Assembly (NCBI GenBank): GCA_937949615.1
Contig: CALEDQ010000023.1
Span: forward strand, 1 to 64,000
DNA from: an uncultured bacterium
GTDB lineage: Bacteria; Muiribacteriota; Ozemobacteria; Ozemobacterales; Ozemobacteraceae
Direction of reading: 5' to 3'
Length of the DNA: 64,000 nucleotides
The position numbers were made by a program, and so were the translations under genes. Position 1 is the stretch's first letter. Every line of letters begins with the position of its first letter. The notes beneath the pieces were generated by a model. That model did not search any database and had not been told where the DNA came from. It saw nothing but the letters and a program-made list of their open reading frames with translations. Below, one piece after another: positions 33,064 to 41,107 of this stretch.

Positions 33064-33558
33064 ATGCGCAAACTTTTTGGTCTTCTCGTAGCTGTAACTT
33101 TCCTGTTCGTCGCTGGTGTTTCTTTTTCTCAGGACGCCGCCGCTCCCGCTCCGGCAACCACTGAAACTGCCGCTCCGGCCGCTGAACCAGTAGCTCCCGC
33201 TGCTGATGCCGCTGCTCCGGCTCCCGCAGTTGCCGAATTCACCGGCGTTGTAGAAGTTACCCCGGCTGATGCAGCCAACAACGAAACTGCAGCTACCATC
33301 ATCCTCGACCTGGGCGAAAAGGCTCTCAAACTGGTTGCCGGCGATGCCGCCAAACTGGCCGAAATCGAAAAAGCCAACGGCAAAAAAGTAACCGTTAAAG
33401 GCACCCTGGTTCCCGCTACCGAAGGCAGCCTGATGGATACCCTCCAGGTTACCGAATGGGCAGAAGTAGCTGCTGACGCCGCTGCTCCGACCACTGAAGC
33501 TCCGGCTGCTACCGAAGCTCCCGCCACTGAAGCTCCGGCCGCTACCGAAGGCAACTAA
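33064..33558 (+). CDS. Secreted Ala/Pro/Glu-rich small protein
   Basis: The 164 residues start with a clear signal peptide (MRKLFGLLVAVTFLFVAGVS, cleavage near SFSQ-D). Mature regions 24-57 and 138-164 are low-complexity Ala/Pro/Thr/Glu repeats; the C-terminal one repeats the unit TEAPA. A small folded core (about 58-135) contains FTGVVEVTPAD and GKKVTVKGTLVPATEG, recalling an OB-fold. AGGAGG stands six bases before the ATG, and a strong terminator follows, so it is probably an abundant single-gene transcript. Family not recognised; an envelope or spacer protein is likely. Confidence 0.85.
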   Translation: MRKLFGLLVAVTFLFVAGVSFSQDAAAPAPATTETAAPAAEPVAPAADAAAPAPAVAEFTGVVEVTPADAANNETAATIILDLGEKALKLVAGDAAKLAEIEKANGKKVTVKGTLVPATEGSLMDTLQVTEWAEVAADAAAPTTEAPAATEAPATEAPAATEGN

Positions 33559-33583
33559 TTTGCTGGTTTAAAGCGAAAAAAGG

Positions 33584-33613
33584 CGCCCTGGTTTAACCAG
33601 GGCGTTTTTTTTT
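33584..33613 (+). terminator. Rho-independent terminator of the Ala/Pro-rich gene
   Basis: CGCCCTGG at 33584-33591 and CCAGGGCG at 33597-33604 form the stem (central GTTTAAC), followed by nine T at 33605-33613. It starts about 25 bases after the stop codon. Confidence 0.92.
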
Positions 33614-33701
33614 GCTATTTTTACGTTTTCCATTGTTTTGCCGGAAATTTTCTGAACTCAGATATAATGCCGATTTTAAGAAAAAAAGTTATAGAAAATA
33701 C

Positions 33702-33730
33702 TTGTCAACAATGGCAAGTTGTGTTAATAT
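33702..33730 (+). promoter_or_regulatory. Promoter of the RRM gene (TTGTCA-17-TAATAT)
   Basis: A -35 TTGTCA at 33702-33707 and -10 TAATAT at 33725-33730 with a 17-base spacer give a good sigma-70-type promoter. Initiation near 33737 would leave a leader of about 90 bases before the RRM gene, a length typical of cold-shock-type genes. Confidence 0.6.
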
Positions 33731-33827
33731 AATTATACGCAATTATGAACGATATTGACCGGGATACCACAGTGATTCTCCGGGATAGAGTGAGTAAGTG
33801 TGAAATTTCTTAGGAGAACCATTTGTG

Positions 33828-34103
33828 ATGAAGATTTACGTCGGAAACCTGCCCTACAGCATTCGTGATGCCGAACTCGAAGAACTTTTTGCCCCCTACG
33901 GCGAAGTTACCAGCGCCAATGTTATCATTGAACGCGAAACCAATCGCTCAAAAGGCTTCGGCTTTGTAGAAATGCCCTCAAAGACTGATGCTGAAAAGGC
34001 AATTGCCGAACTGAACAATAAAGAAATCAACGGTCGCGGCCTCAAAGTCAATGAAGCCAAGCCCCGCGAAGATCGCCCGGCTCGCAGACCTTCTCGCTAC
34101 TAA
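33828..34103 (+). CDS. Single-RRM RNA-binding protein
   Basis: I use the ATG at 33828 (the preceding GTG at 33825 is in frame). The 91 residues hold one RNA recognition motif: RNP2 IYVGNLPY at 3-10 and RNP1 KGFGFVEM at about 43-50, with a short Arg/Pro-rich tail (REDRPARRPSRY). Such bacterial RRM proteins (Rbp family) bind RNA and are often cold-induced in cyanobacteria and other phyla. TAGGAG lies eleven bases upstream of the ATG. It has its own promoter and terminator, so it is monocistronic. Confidence 0.95.
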   Translation: MKIYVGNLPYSIRDAELEELFAPYGEVTSANVIIERETNRSKGFGFVEMPSKTDAEKAIAELNNKEINGRGLKVNEAKPREDRPARRPSRY

Positions 34104-34124
34104 TCTGAATTAGTAACCGAAGCG

Positions 34125-34156
34125 CCGCCGTAATCCACAAGATTACGGCGGTTTTT
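34125..34156 (+). terminator. Rho-independent terminator of the RRM gene
   Basis: CCGCCGTAAT at 34125-34134 pairs with ATTACGGCGG at 34142-34151, followed by five T. It begins about 20 bases after the stop codon. Confidence 0.9.
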
Positions 34157-34275
34157 CATTTTAGCTTTCTCTGATGATATGCTATACTCTGGCATGACAA
34201 TCTGAGCCGGCTTCCAAAGATATTGCCGGAGCTGCAGCTGAAAAAAAGTTTAACCAGGCCAGGAGAGAGCAGATC

Positions 34276-37200
34276 ATGCTTGATTTTTTACTTGCCGTTT
34301 TAGTCATTTACCTGGTAGCAGACCGATTCAATTCTTTAAAGAAACATCTGCTTGAAAAGATTTCTGATCTTGAAAGTCAGGTGAAATTTTTAAATGACAA
34401 GGTCAATTCACTCAAAAGAACCATTGACCGGCAGAGTCGCTCAGAAGCTGCTTCTTTTCAAGTTAAAACCGATTCCGCTGTAGAAAAGAAGTCTCCGGAA
34501 AAAGTTTCTGGAACAGGCGACAGCGAAAAGATCAGGCCATCTGAATCTTCCCCCCAAAAAGTTCCGGTTCAAACTTCGCAGCCAATATCCGCCTTTTCCG
34601 ACAAAAAGCCGGCCGCTGACTTTTCCGGTCTCAGTTTTGACCAGCCCGGAAAAGAAGTCGGCAGTCAGCCTGAGGAGGGCTATGAATGGTTGAAAAAGAC
34701 GCGCGAAGAATCTGTCGAGCGCAAATCTGCTGTACCCCCGATTGAAAAGTCTGCAGAATCAACAGATAAAACTGAAGTCAAAGAATCTGTGGCGACCGAA
34801 GAGGTTGCTGGCGATAATAACAGTTTCAAAACCGGTCAGGCCAAAGATGAAAACGGTTCAACCGCAGGCAAAGATGTGCCTGGCGGCGGCCCGGGCGGGC
34901 CGAAAAAACCGGTTCCCCCTTCTTCCGACGACTGGGGCGAAGGCTGGCGGCGCTTCAAATCAAGTGTCGACTGGGAACAGTTCACCGGCGCCATGCTTTT
35001 TGCCTGGCTGGGCGGTCTGGCTCTCTTCATCGGTGCCGGCTTCTTCGTTAAATACAGTATCGATAAAAATCTGATTTCGCCGGTCATGCGCCTGGTGATC
35101 GGAGCTCTTGTCGGTCTCGGAATGATCGGTGGTTCGTTCAGATTCGAGCGTGGTCGCTACGATACGATGCGTCAGACCTTTGCCGCCGGTGGTATCGGTG
35201 TTCTCTATTCAGTTTTCTTTGCAGCAACTCTCTATTATGAATATCTGCCGAAACCCGCCGGATTTGCTGCGCTTTCAATTGTCTCTGCCGCCGCTTTTGT
35301 TCTGGCATTGTTTCATCGCGGCGTTGCCATTTCGGTTCTCGGTGGTGTCGGTGCCTATCTGACGCCACTGCTGGTAACGACAGGGCAGGGTGGGTTGCTT
35401 TCTTTGTTCACTTATCTGACAGTGGTTAATATCGGCCTTTTTCAAGTTGTCAGACGTCTTGAGTCGAATGCTCTGCTGCTGTTTGCCTCGATTGGTACAA
35501 TGCTCTCTCTTGGCTGTGGCACATTCCTCGCAGATCCGCTGCCTGAAGGCATGCCGATTTTTATTGCCTGGTCGGCCAATCTTGCGCTGTTTGCATTATT
35601 TCTCGACCGACTCAGGGGCGACCCGGTTGTCAGCACTTCGATCAGGTCTACCGGAATTGCAATCTTTTCGGTCAGCGCCGCCATTGCTTTGCTTGTCACT
35701 TTTGGTTATACATCGAGCGCGCCAATGGCGATGATGGCGGCTGCAATGGCCGTTGCCGTTGCTCTGGCATTCAGACAGAGCGCCTGGCATGAGATGGTCA
35801 TACCCTATGCCGCCATAACTTTTCTGGTGTCGGCATTCTGGGCTTTGACCAGATTTAATGCCGGCAGCTCACACTGGGCTTTTCTGTCGTTCTTCGTTTA
35901 TGGGCTCGCCGGCGGTATCGGGCCGATTCTGCTGATATACCGGAATGGTATCAGTCAGAGATTTCTTACCTGGTTCAGGGTTTTCCCGGTCGCGCTCGCG
36001 TTGTTGCTGCTGCTGACTCTGGTGGTTACACCGCAGATGTCTTTTCTGTTCTGGCCGCTCACCATTGCTTTGCAGCTGGTTGGCATTTTCGTCAGCATGA
36101 TTTTTGGAGCGATCCCGCAATTGCTGGCAATGACGATTATACTCGTTATTGCTGCAATAATCTGGCTTACCGCCGGTTCGCCGGTCGCACTGCCTCTGGC
36201 CTTTTATGGATTTTTACTCGTGGCCGGCGCTCTTGTCGTGCTGGCAACCTTCTACTGCCTGGCAAAAGTGGCAGAGTGGGGTGCGACGCTCAAACTCAGC
36301 CCTGAAATCACCAGCGGGGCCCGCCTCCACCCGGCAATGACCGAATGGATGTCTTCAGCTCCGATCATCGGCATATTTGTGCTGCTCGGCCTCGCATTTT
36401 CGATGCCTGGTCAGATCGATGCCAGCCCCGGTATGTTGACGATGGTCTGTTTCATGGCCATTGCCATCGCCCTCAGCCGTCGTCTCAAATTTGAATACAT
36501 GGGTGCAATCACTCTGCTGACTGCAGGTTTTGCTCAGGCTTTCTGGTCACTGCGGCCCGATCTTGCTTCTGCCGGCCAGCCATTCGTTTCGATGCTCTGG
36601 TCTGGTGGGCTGTATATCGCCTCGCTGATTCTGCCGTTCGTTCTCTTCAAAGACTTTGCCGGTTCGCGGCGAATCTGGATGAGCTGGTCGATCTTTGAGC
36701 TTGCGCAGGCGATTTTCTTTGTCTATGCCGCAGATAAGATCTGGCAGCGCGAAATATCAGGCTGGATACCGGTGATTCTTGCGTGTCTCAAGTTTCCCGC
36801 AGTCTCGGCAATGGTTTCACAGCTGGCCGGTCGTGCCGAACGCAACAGCATTCTCGCCTGCCATGGTGGCGTGCTGCTGTTCTATATATCTCTGACCCCG
36901 TTCCTGCTTCTGGAAACAGGCTGGCTCGGCCTGGTGCTGGTTCTCGAATCGGTGGGCCTGCTCTGGCTCAATCATCGCGTCGAGCATAACGGACTGCGCC
37001 GCGTTGCCGCCGTTATGGCGCCAGTCGGTCTCTATCTGCTTCTCTCATGGCTGCCGCAGATGAAAGGGCCCGAAAGCATCATCATTCTGAATCCGGCGGT
37101 TATTTCGGTTCTGGTAGCGGTAATGGCGATGTTTGGTGCAGTTTACCTTGCGCCGCACCCCGATGACCGCCTCTGGAAATGGAACATCACCAATTACTTT

Positions 37201-38373
37201 ACCTGGATTGCAGTTCTTACCGGTTTTTATTTCGTTAACCTGGTGGTGGCCGATATCTTTACCGGCTCGCATGTGACCACAGGTTCGACAATCCGCTTTA
37301 TTCCTGTGGCTGGCGACATTCTCCACCGCATCGTTTATACGACTCTGTGGTCTCTGTTCGGTGCCATACTCTGGAAACGCCAGGACCTGAACATTGCCGT
37401 GCGTATTTTTGGTCTGGTTCTGCTTGTTGTGGGAGTTTTCTGGCTGATCATGTTCCCGTTCAATTACGGCTACGCCGTCGCTGCGATGGCGCCGCTGTTC
37501 AATATCGGGTTGCTGGCATATCTGCCGATAATGCTGATTTTGCTCTATCTCTTCATGACCGAGCCCTGGGGCGAAACTTCAGTCAGTATCAAGAATTTTT
37601 TCCTGGCCATGCTGCTGATCACCGGCTTTCTCGCTCTCAAGGTCATCAAGGCGACTATTTTCCAGGCAGGGCAGCCCCTCGACCTGTTTCAGGCCAAAAC
37701 TGCCGCGATGGCCGTGGCTTCGGCGGCCGGCTGGATCGTCTATGGCCTGGCGATGCTCGTCTGGCCCAAACGTCTTGACCGCCCCTTCAGAATTGCCGGC
37801 CTGATTCTGATGTCTCTGGGGCTGTTGCGCACCGTGCTTTTCCCGTTCAGGTTCGCTGTTGATTTTGGCGCGATGACGCCATTGATGAATCGGCCAACCC
37901 TGCTGTTCGCTTTTGCCATCGGTGTGTTGATCTGGCTGACCCGCCGCCGTCAGGATGCAAACTGGCCCCTGCAGTCGGTTGATTCGCAGCCGCTTTTTGC
38001 CACCATGCTGGCTTTAATGGTTTTCTATGTTCTCAATGTGGAAATTGCCAGCGTTTTTGGTCAACGGGAACGGGCTTTCAGCCTGCTTACCCGTGGCAGC
38101 CTGGCGCATCAGCTGGGCTACAGTCTTGGCTGGCTAATCTATGCAATCGGTCTGCTGGTCTCAGGTATCAGATGGAACCAGGTGCGTGCCCGTCAGGCTG
38201 CTCTGATTCTGATTCTGGTCACTTCTGCCAAAATCTTTCTGAAAGATCTCTGGGATCTCGGACAGCTCTACCGGGTCGCTTCGTTTATCGGCCTGGCTGC
38301 TGTTCTGATGCTGGTTTCATATCTGTATCAGCGCTTTCTTGCCAAATCGGGGGTTAATACCAATGAGAAGTAA
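34276..38373 (+). CDS. DUF2339 polytopic membrane protein
   Basis: The 1365-residue protein starts with a membrane anchor (about 2-19), a coiled coil (about 20-55), a Ser/Pro/Glu/Lys-rich linker (about 56-225) containing PGGGPGGPKKPVPPSSDDWG, and then dozens of hydrophobic helices (about 240-1350). Marker segments include GAMLFAWLGGLALFIGAGFF and VKYSIDKNLISPVMRLVIGA, typical of DUF2339. These proteins have no assigned function. It shares an operon with the DUF3999-like gene, whose start overlaps its stop by 11 bases, the usual pairing. The ATG has GGAGAGAG upstream. Confidence 0.9.
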   Translation: MLDFLLAVLVIYLVADRFNSLKKHLLEKISDLESQVKFLNDKVNSLKRTIDRQSRSEAASFQVKTDSAVEKKSPEKVSGTGDSEKIRPSESSPQKVPVQTSQPISAFSDKKPAADFSGLSFDQPGKEVGSQPEEGYEWLKKTREESVERKSAVPPIEKSAESTDKTEVKESVATEEVAGDNNSFKTGQAKDENGSTAGKDVPGGGPGGPKKPVPPSSDDWGEGWRRFKSSVDWEQFTGAMLFAWLGGLALFIGAGFFVKYSIDKNLISPVMRLVIGALVGLGMIGGSFRFERGRYDTMRQTFAAGGIGVLYSVFFAATLYYEYLPKPAGFAALSIVSAAAFVLALFHRGVAISVLGGVGAYLTPLLVTTGQGGLLSLFTYLTVVNIGLFQVVRRLESNALLLFASIGTMLSLGCGTFLADPLPEGMPIFIAWSANLALFALFLDRLRGDPVVSTSIRSTGIAIFSVSAAIALLVTFGYTSSAPMAMMAAAMAVAVALAFRQSAWHEMVIPYAAITFLVSAFWALTRFNAGSSHWAFLSFFVYGLAGGIGPILLIYRNGISQRFLTWFRVFPVALALLLLLTLVVTPQMSFLFWPLTIALQLVGIFVSMIFGAIPQLLAMTIILVIAAIIWLTAGSPVALPLAFYGFLLVAGALVVLATFYCLAKVAEWGATLKLSPEITSGARLHPAMTEWMSSAPIIGIFVLLGLAFSMPGQIDASPGMLTMVCFMAIAIALSRRLKFEYMGAITLLTAGFAQAFWSLRPDLASAGQPFVSMLWSGGLYIASLILPFVLFKDFAGSRRIWMSWSIFELAQAIFFVYAADKIWQREISGWIPVILACLKFPAVSAMVSQLAGRAERNSILACHGGVLLFYISLTPFLLLETGWLGLVLVLESVGLLWLNHRVEHNGLRRVAAVMAPVGLYLLLSWLPQMKGPESIIILNPAVISVLVAVMAMFGAVYLAPHPDDRLWKWNITNYFTWIAVLTGFYFVNLVVADIFTGSHVTTGSTIRFIPVAGDILHRIVYTTLWSLFGAILWKRQDLNIAVRIFGLVLLVVGVFWLIMFPFNYGYAVAAMAPLFNIGLLAYLPIMLILLYLFMTEPWGETSVSIKNFFLAMLLITGFLALKVIKATIFQAGQPLDLFQAKTAAMAVASAAGWIVYGLAMLVWPKRLDRPFRIAGLILMSLGLLRTVLFPFRFAVDFGAMTPLMNRPTLLFAFAIGVLIWLTRRRQDANWPLQSVDSQPLFATMLALMVFYVLNVEIASVFGQRERAFSLLTRGSLAHQLGYSLGWLIYAIGLLVSGIRWNQVRARQAALILILVTSAKIFLKDLWDLGQLYRVASFIGLAAVLMLVSYLYQRFLAKSGVNTNEK

Positions 38374-41056
38374 TAAATACGTTATTGTGCTGGTTATTGC
38401 GATGACGACCATTGCTGCCATTGCTTCGGCACAGGGCTGGTTGACCAGAGCGGCGGTTCAGATTGCCAGCCCGGGCTATAAGAAAGCGGTTCTGCCGCCT
38501 GAACTGCATCGAACTCCAGTTGACGGCACTCAGAGCAATATCGATCTTGCGGTTGTCGGGCCTGACGGAAAATTTCGCGCCTGCGATCTGTTTATGCGCA
38601 CGGCTGGCCGCTATGAAGCGGTCGCAGTGGCGGCAGAGAAGGTCACTTTGCTCGACGACCGCCGTATTCTCTGGGAAGGCGCTCTGAACCCAGATCTGCT
38701 ATACGGTTCGATCAGAGTGACTCTTAATGGTGTAAATTTTACCGGCAAAGCTGATTTTGAAGCCTTAGCAGGCGAAACCTGGCAGGTGCTCGCGACAGGG
38801 ACTGCTCTCATGCCCCAGAACGGCGAAACAGCCGCCGAAATCAGGTTTCCGGAAGCGAAATTTGCCAGGCTAAGATGCTACTTTACCGGTTTTGACGAAT
38901 ATTTCAAGCAGACTCCGGTTTTTGTGCAGTCGGTCACTATGACCGGCCGTAAGCCGGGAAGCGATTTTGTCTACAGAGTGCTGACCCCCGAATTTGAACA
39001 GAGCGAAATCGAGCAGGGCGTTGAAACCCGTGTATTTCTGCCAGGTTCGGGTTTGCGTATCGAGTCAATTGAAGTGCAGACTTCGGCTCAGTTCAAGGGC
39101 GACTGGCAACTTGGCCGCGAAGAAATCAAACTTGGCCGCCGTGAGTTTGTGCAGATTGCCGGGGGCAGCAACCAGGCGCTTACCGGCGAAGAAAAAACGC
39201 TCGCGATCAGTTACCCGCATATATGGAGCAACCGGGCCCTGTTGCTGCGCATGCATTCTGATTCGTATTTTGGCAGAATCGAGCAGGTCAAGGTCAAGGT
39301 TATGCTGCCGAACGTTCAGTTCGTTGCTGATCAGCCAGGCCAGTATGCTCTCGAAACCGGCCACCAAAGAGAAAACCGTGTTCTTGCTGAGCCGGTTGAA
39401 GACAAATCGGCTGTCAGTGAAATGATCGTCTTCGAAAAGTCTGAAGAAAACATAAGTCTGCAGGCTGAAAGCATACTTAAGACCTTCACTCCGAAAGGGG
39501 CACCGTTCAATGCTGATGGCTATCGCTGGCAGGCCGGTTTCAAAGTGTCGACCGCTGGCTTTTTTCAGCTGGTGACCAATGAAAAGATCAGCCTCGACCA
39601 GGCGCCGGCAGCATTGCGAATTGTCAAAGACGGTTTTCAGATCCCGTATTTTCTGGGCGGCAGAGAACTGCGCGAACTTGAAATCAAAGCTGATGCTGAA
39701 TATGATCAGGCCAACAACCGCACGCTTTTTATCATCAGGCTGCCCGAGAAACTGAAGAAGCCGACTGCACTCAAATTCAAGGCGCGTGGCATTTTTACGC
39801 GAGAGCTGAAATTTGAAAAACACAAATTTGGCCAGATCAGCTGGCAGCAATGGCGAGAAGCCAGCTGGGTCAATAAAACCGACTCTGAGAGTGAATTTCA
39901 GCTCAGTCTCGCTGATTTTCCCGAGGATCAGAAGGAAATTCGGATGATCGTGGAGCACGGCAGCAACCAGAGGCTCGAAATTGCTGACTTTAAAGGTCTT
40001 TACCCTGCTTTCGATCTTTTTTTTGTCGCGGGTGAAGCGGGTGAATATCGCCTTGTGGGCGGTAACGCCGCTGCCGTTGCGCCGGTTTATGATCTCGCAA
40101 TGATCGAAAGAAAGCTCAGCGAGCTGGCTCCTGAAAAAATCAGACTTGCAGGCATCGAGTTCATTGCTTCCGGAACCAATGCCGCTTCGGGCGAACCGGT
40201 GGTCGAGCAGGGCGCGCCTTTCAGCGATGCCGGTTACAGCTGGGTGGCAACCTTTTCGGCTCCGGTTGCCGGGTTTTATCAGCTGGCACTCAATCTTAAA
40301 GCAGCTCTTGACAGTAACCCCGATGGCATAAGACTGGTGCGCAACGGGCTGCAGGTGCCTTATTTCCCGGGGCAGACCTCTGAATCGGCTATCGATCTGA
40401 AATTTACCTCTGAATACAGCCGCGAAAGCAACACAACAGTAATAAATATTGAATTGCCGGCAGCTTCTAAGCAATGGAACCACATTGAGTTCGCCGCTGG
40501 CGGTGTTTTCAGCCGCACTCTGAACCTTGAAATCAGAAAACCCGGCAAACTTGGCTGGAAAACCTTCACAACCACCACCTGGAAAAACAGCAATGACAAT
40601 GCCGGAACGCACCGGATCAGTCTCAACGGCCTGCCAGAGGGTGAAACAGAGCTGCGCCTGTCTATCCCTCATGGCGATAACAGTCCGATGCAGATCGCTT
40701 CAGTAAAAGGACTTTATAGCAGCCGCACTCTGCTGTTTCTTGCCAACGAGCCGGGCGAATATCAGGTTTATGGCGGCAACGCCTCAGCGAAAGCGCCACG
40801 CTACGATCTGGCGATGATCAGCGATTCATTGCTCACCCGCGAACCACAAAAGATTCAGCTTGGCGAGCCGGCCTCGCACAGCGGCGCCAGCCAGGTCAAG
40901 AAGCAGGTCGAAGAAGCTTTCAGTGACCGTGGCTGGGGCATTTATGCGATCCTCGGTCTGGTGACCGCGATTCTGCTGGTGCTGATCGTCCGCCTTTTCC
41001 CTGAAGAAAAGAAGGCCGAAACTGCCACTCAGGATAAGTCAGACACCAAAGAGTAG
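38363..41056 (+). CDS. DUF3999-like membrane-anchored protein with an internal duplication
   Basis: The ATG at 38363 is preferred to a TTG at 38339 because GGGGG lies nine bases before it. The product has 897 residues: signal peptide (about 5-24), a long beta-rich exterior and a C-terminal membrane helix (about 862-880). The exterior opens with PGYKKAVLPPELHRTPVDGT and LAVVGPDGK, like DUF3999. Two related units follow, about 379-593 and 617-831 (for example GFFQLVTNEKISLDQAPAAL against GFYQLALNLKAALDSNPDGI; GEYRLVGGNAAA against GEYQVYGGNASA). A terminator follows the gene. Usual DUF3999 proteins are about half this length. Confidence 0.85.
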   Translation: MRSNKYVIVLVIAMTTIAAIASAQGWLTRAAVQIASPGYKKAVLPPELHRTPVDGTQSNIDLAVVGPDGKFRACDLFMRTAGRYEAVAVAAEKVTLLDDRRILWEGALNPDLLYGSIRVTLNGVNFTGKADFEALAGETWQVLATGTALMPQNGETAAEIRFPEAKFARLRCYFTGFDEYFKQTPVFVQSVTMTGRKPGSDFVYRVLTPEFEQSEIEQGVETRVFLPGSGLRIESIEVQTSAQFKGDWQLGREEIKLGRREFVQIAGGSNQALTGEEKTLAISYPHIWSNRALLLRMHSDSYFGRIEQVKVKVMLPNVQFVADQPGQYALETGHQRENRVLAEPVEDKSAVSEMIVFEKSEENISLQAESILKTFTPKGAPFNADGYRWQAGFKVSTAGFFQLVTNEKISLDQAPAALRIVKDGFQIPYFLGGRELRELEIKADAEYDQANNRTLFIIRLPEKLKKPTALKFKARGIFTRELKFEKHKFGQISWQQWREASWVNKTDSESEFQLSLADFPEDQKEIRMIVEHGSNQRLEIADFKGLYPAFDLFFVAGEAGEYRLVGGNAAAVAPVYDLAMIERKLSELAPEKIRLAGIEFIASGTNAASGEPVVEQGAPFSDAGYSWVATFSAPVAGFYQLALNLKAALDSNPDGIRLVRNGLQVPYFPGQTSESAIDLKFTSEYSRESNTTVINIELPAASKQWNHIEFAAGGVFSRTLNLEIRKPGKLGWKTFTTTTWKNSNDNAGTHRISLNGLPEGETELRLSIPHGDNSPMQIASVKGLYSSRTLLFLANEPGEYQVYGGNASAKAPRYDLAMISDSLLTREPQKIQLGEPASHSGASQVKKQVEEAFSDRGWGIYAILGLVTAILLVLIVRLFPEEKKAETATQDKSDTKE

Positions 41057-41072
41057 TTTGGTGAAATAAAAA

Positions 41073-41101
41073 AGCCCCCGGCATTGCCGGGGGCTTTTTT
41101 A
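41073..41101. terminator. Bidirectional rho-independent terminator
   Basis: AGCCCCCGGC at 41073-41082 pairs with GCCGGGGGCT at 41086-41095, with A-run before and T-run after, so it can end both the DUF3999-like transcript (+) and the DEAD-box transcript (-). Confidence 0.93.
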
Positions 41102-41107
41102 TTTCAC

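Noticed and set aside
39065..40672. A 535-codon open frame on the minus strand opposite the DUF3999-like gene
   Set aside because: It lies wholly inside the plus-strand gene, whose protein has signal peptide, repeats and membrane helix; the antisense translation has no recognisable domain and no ribosome site.
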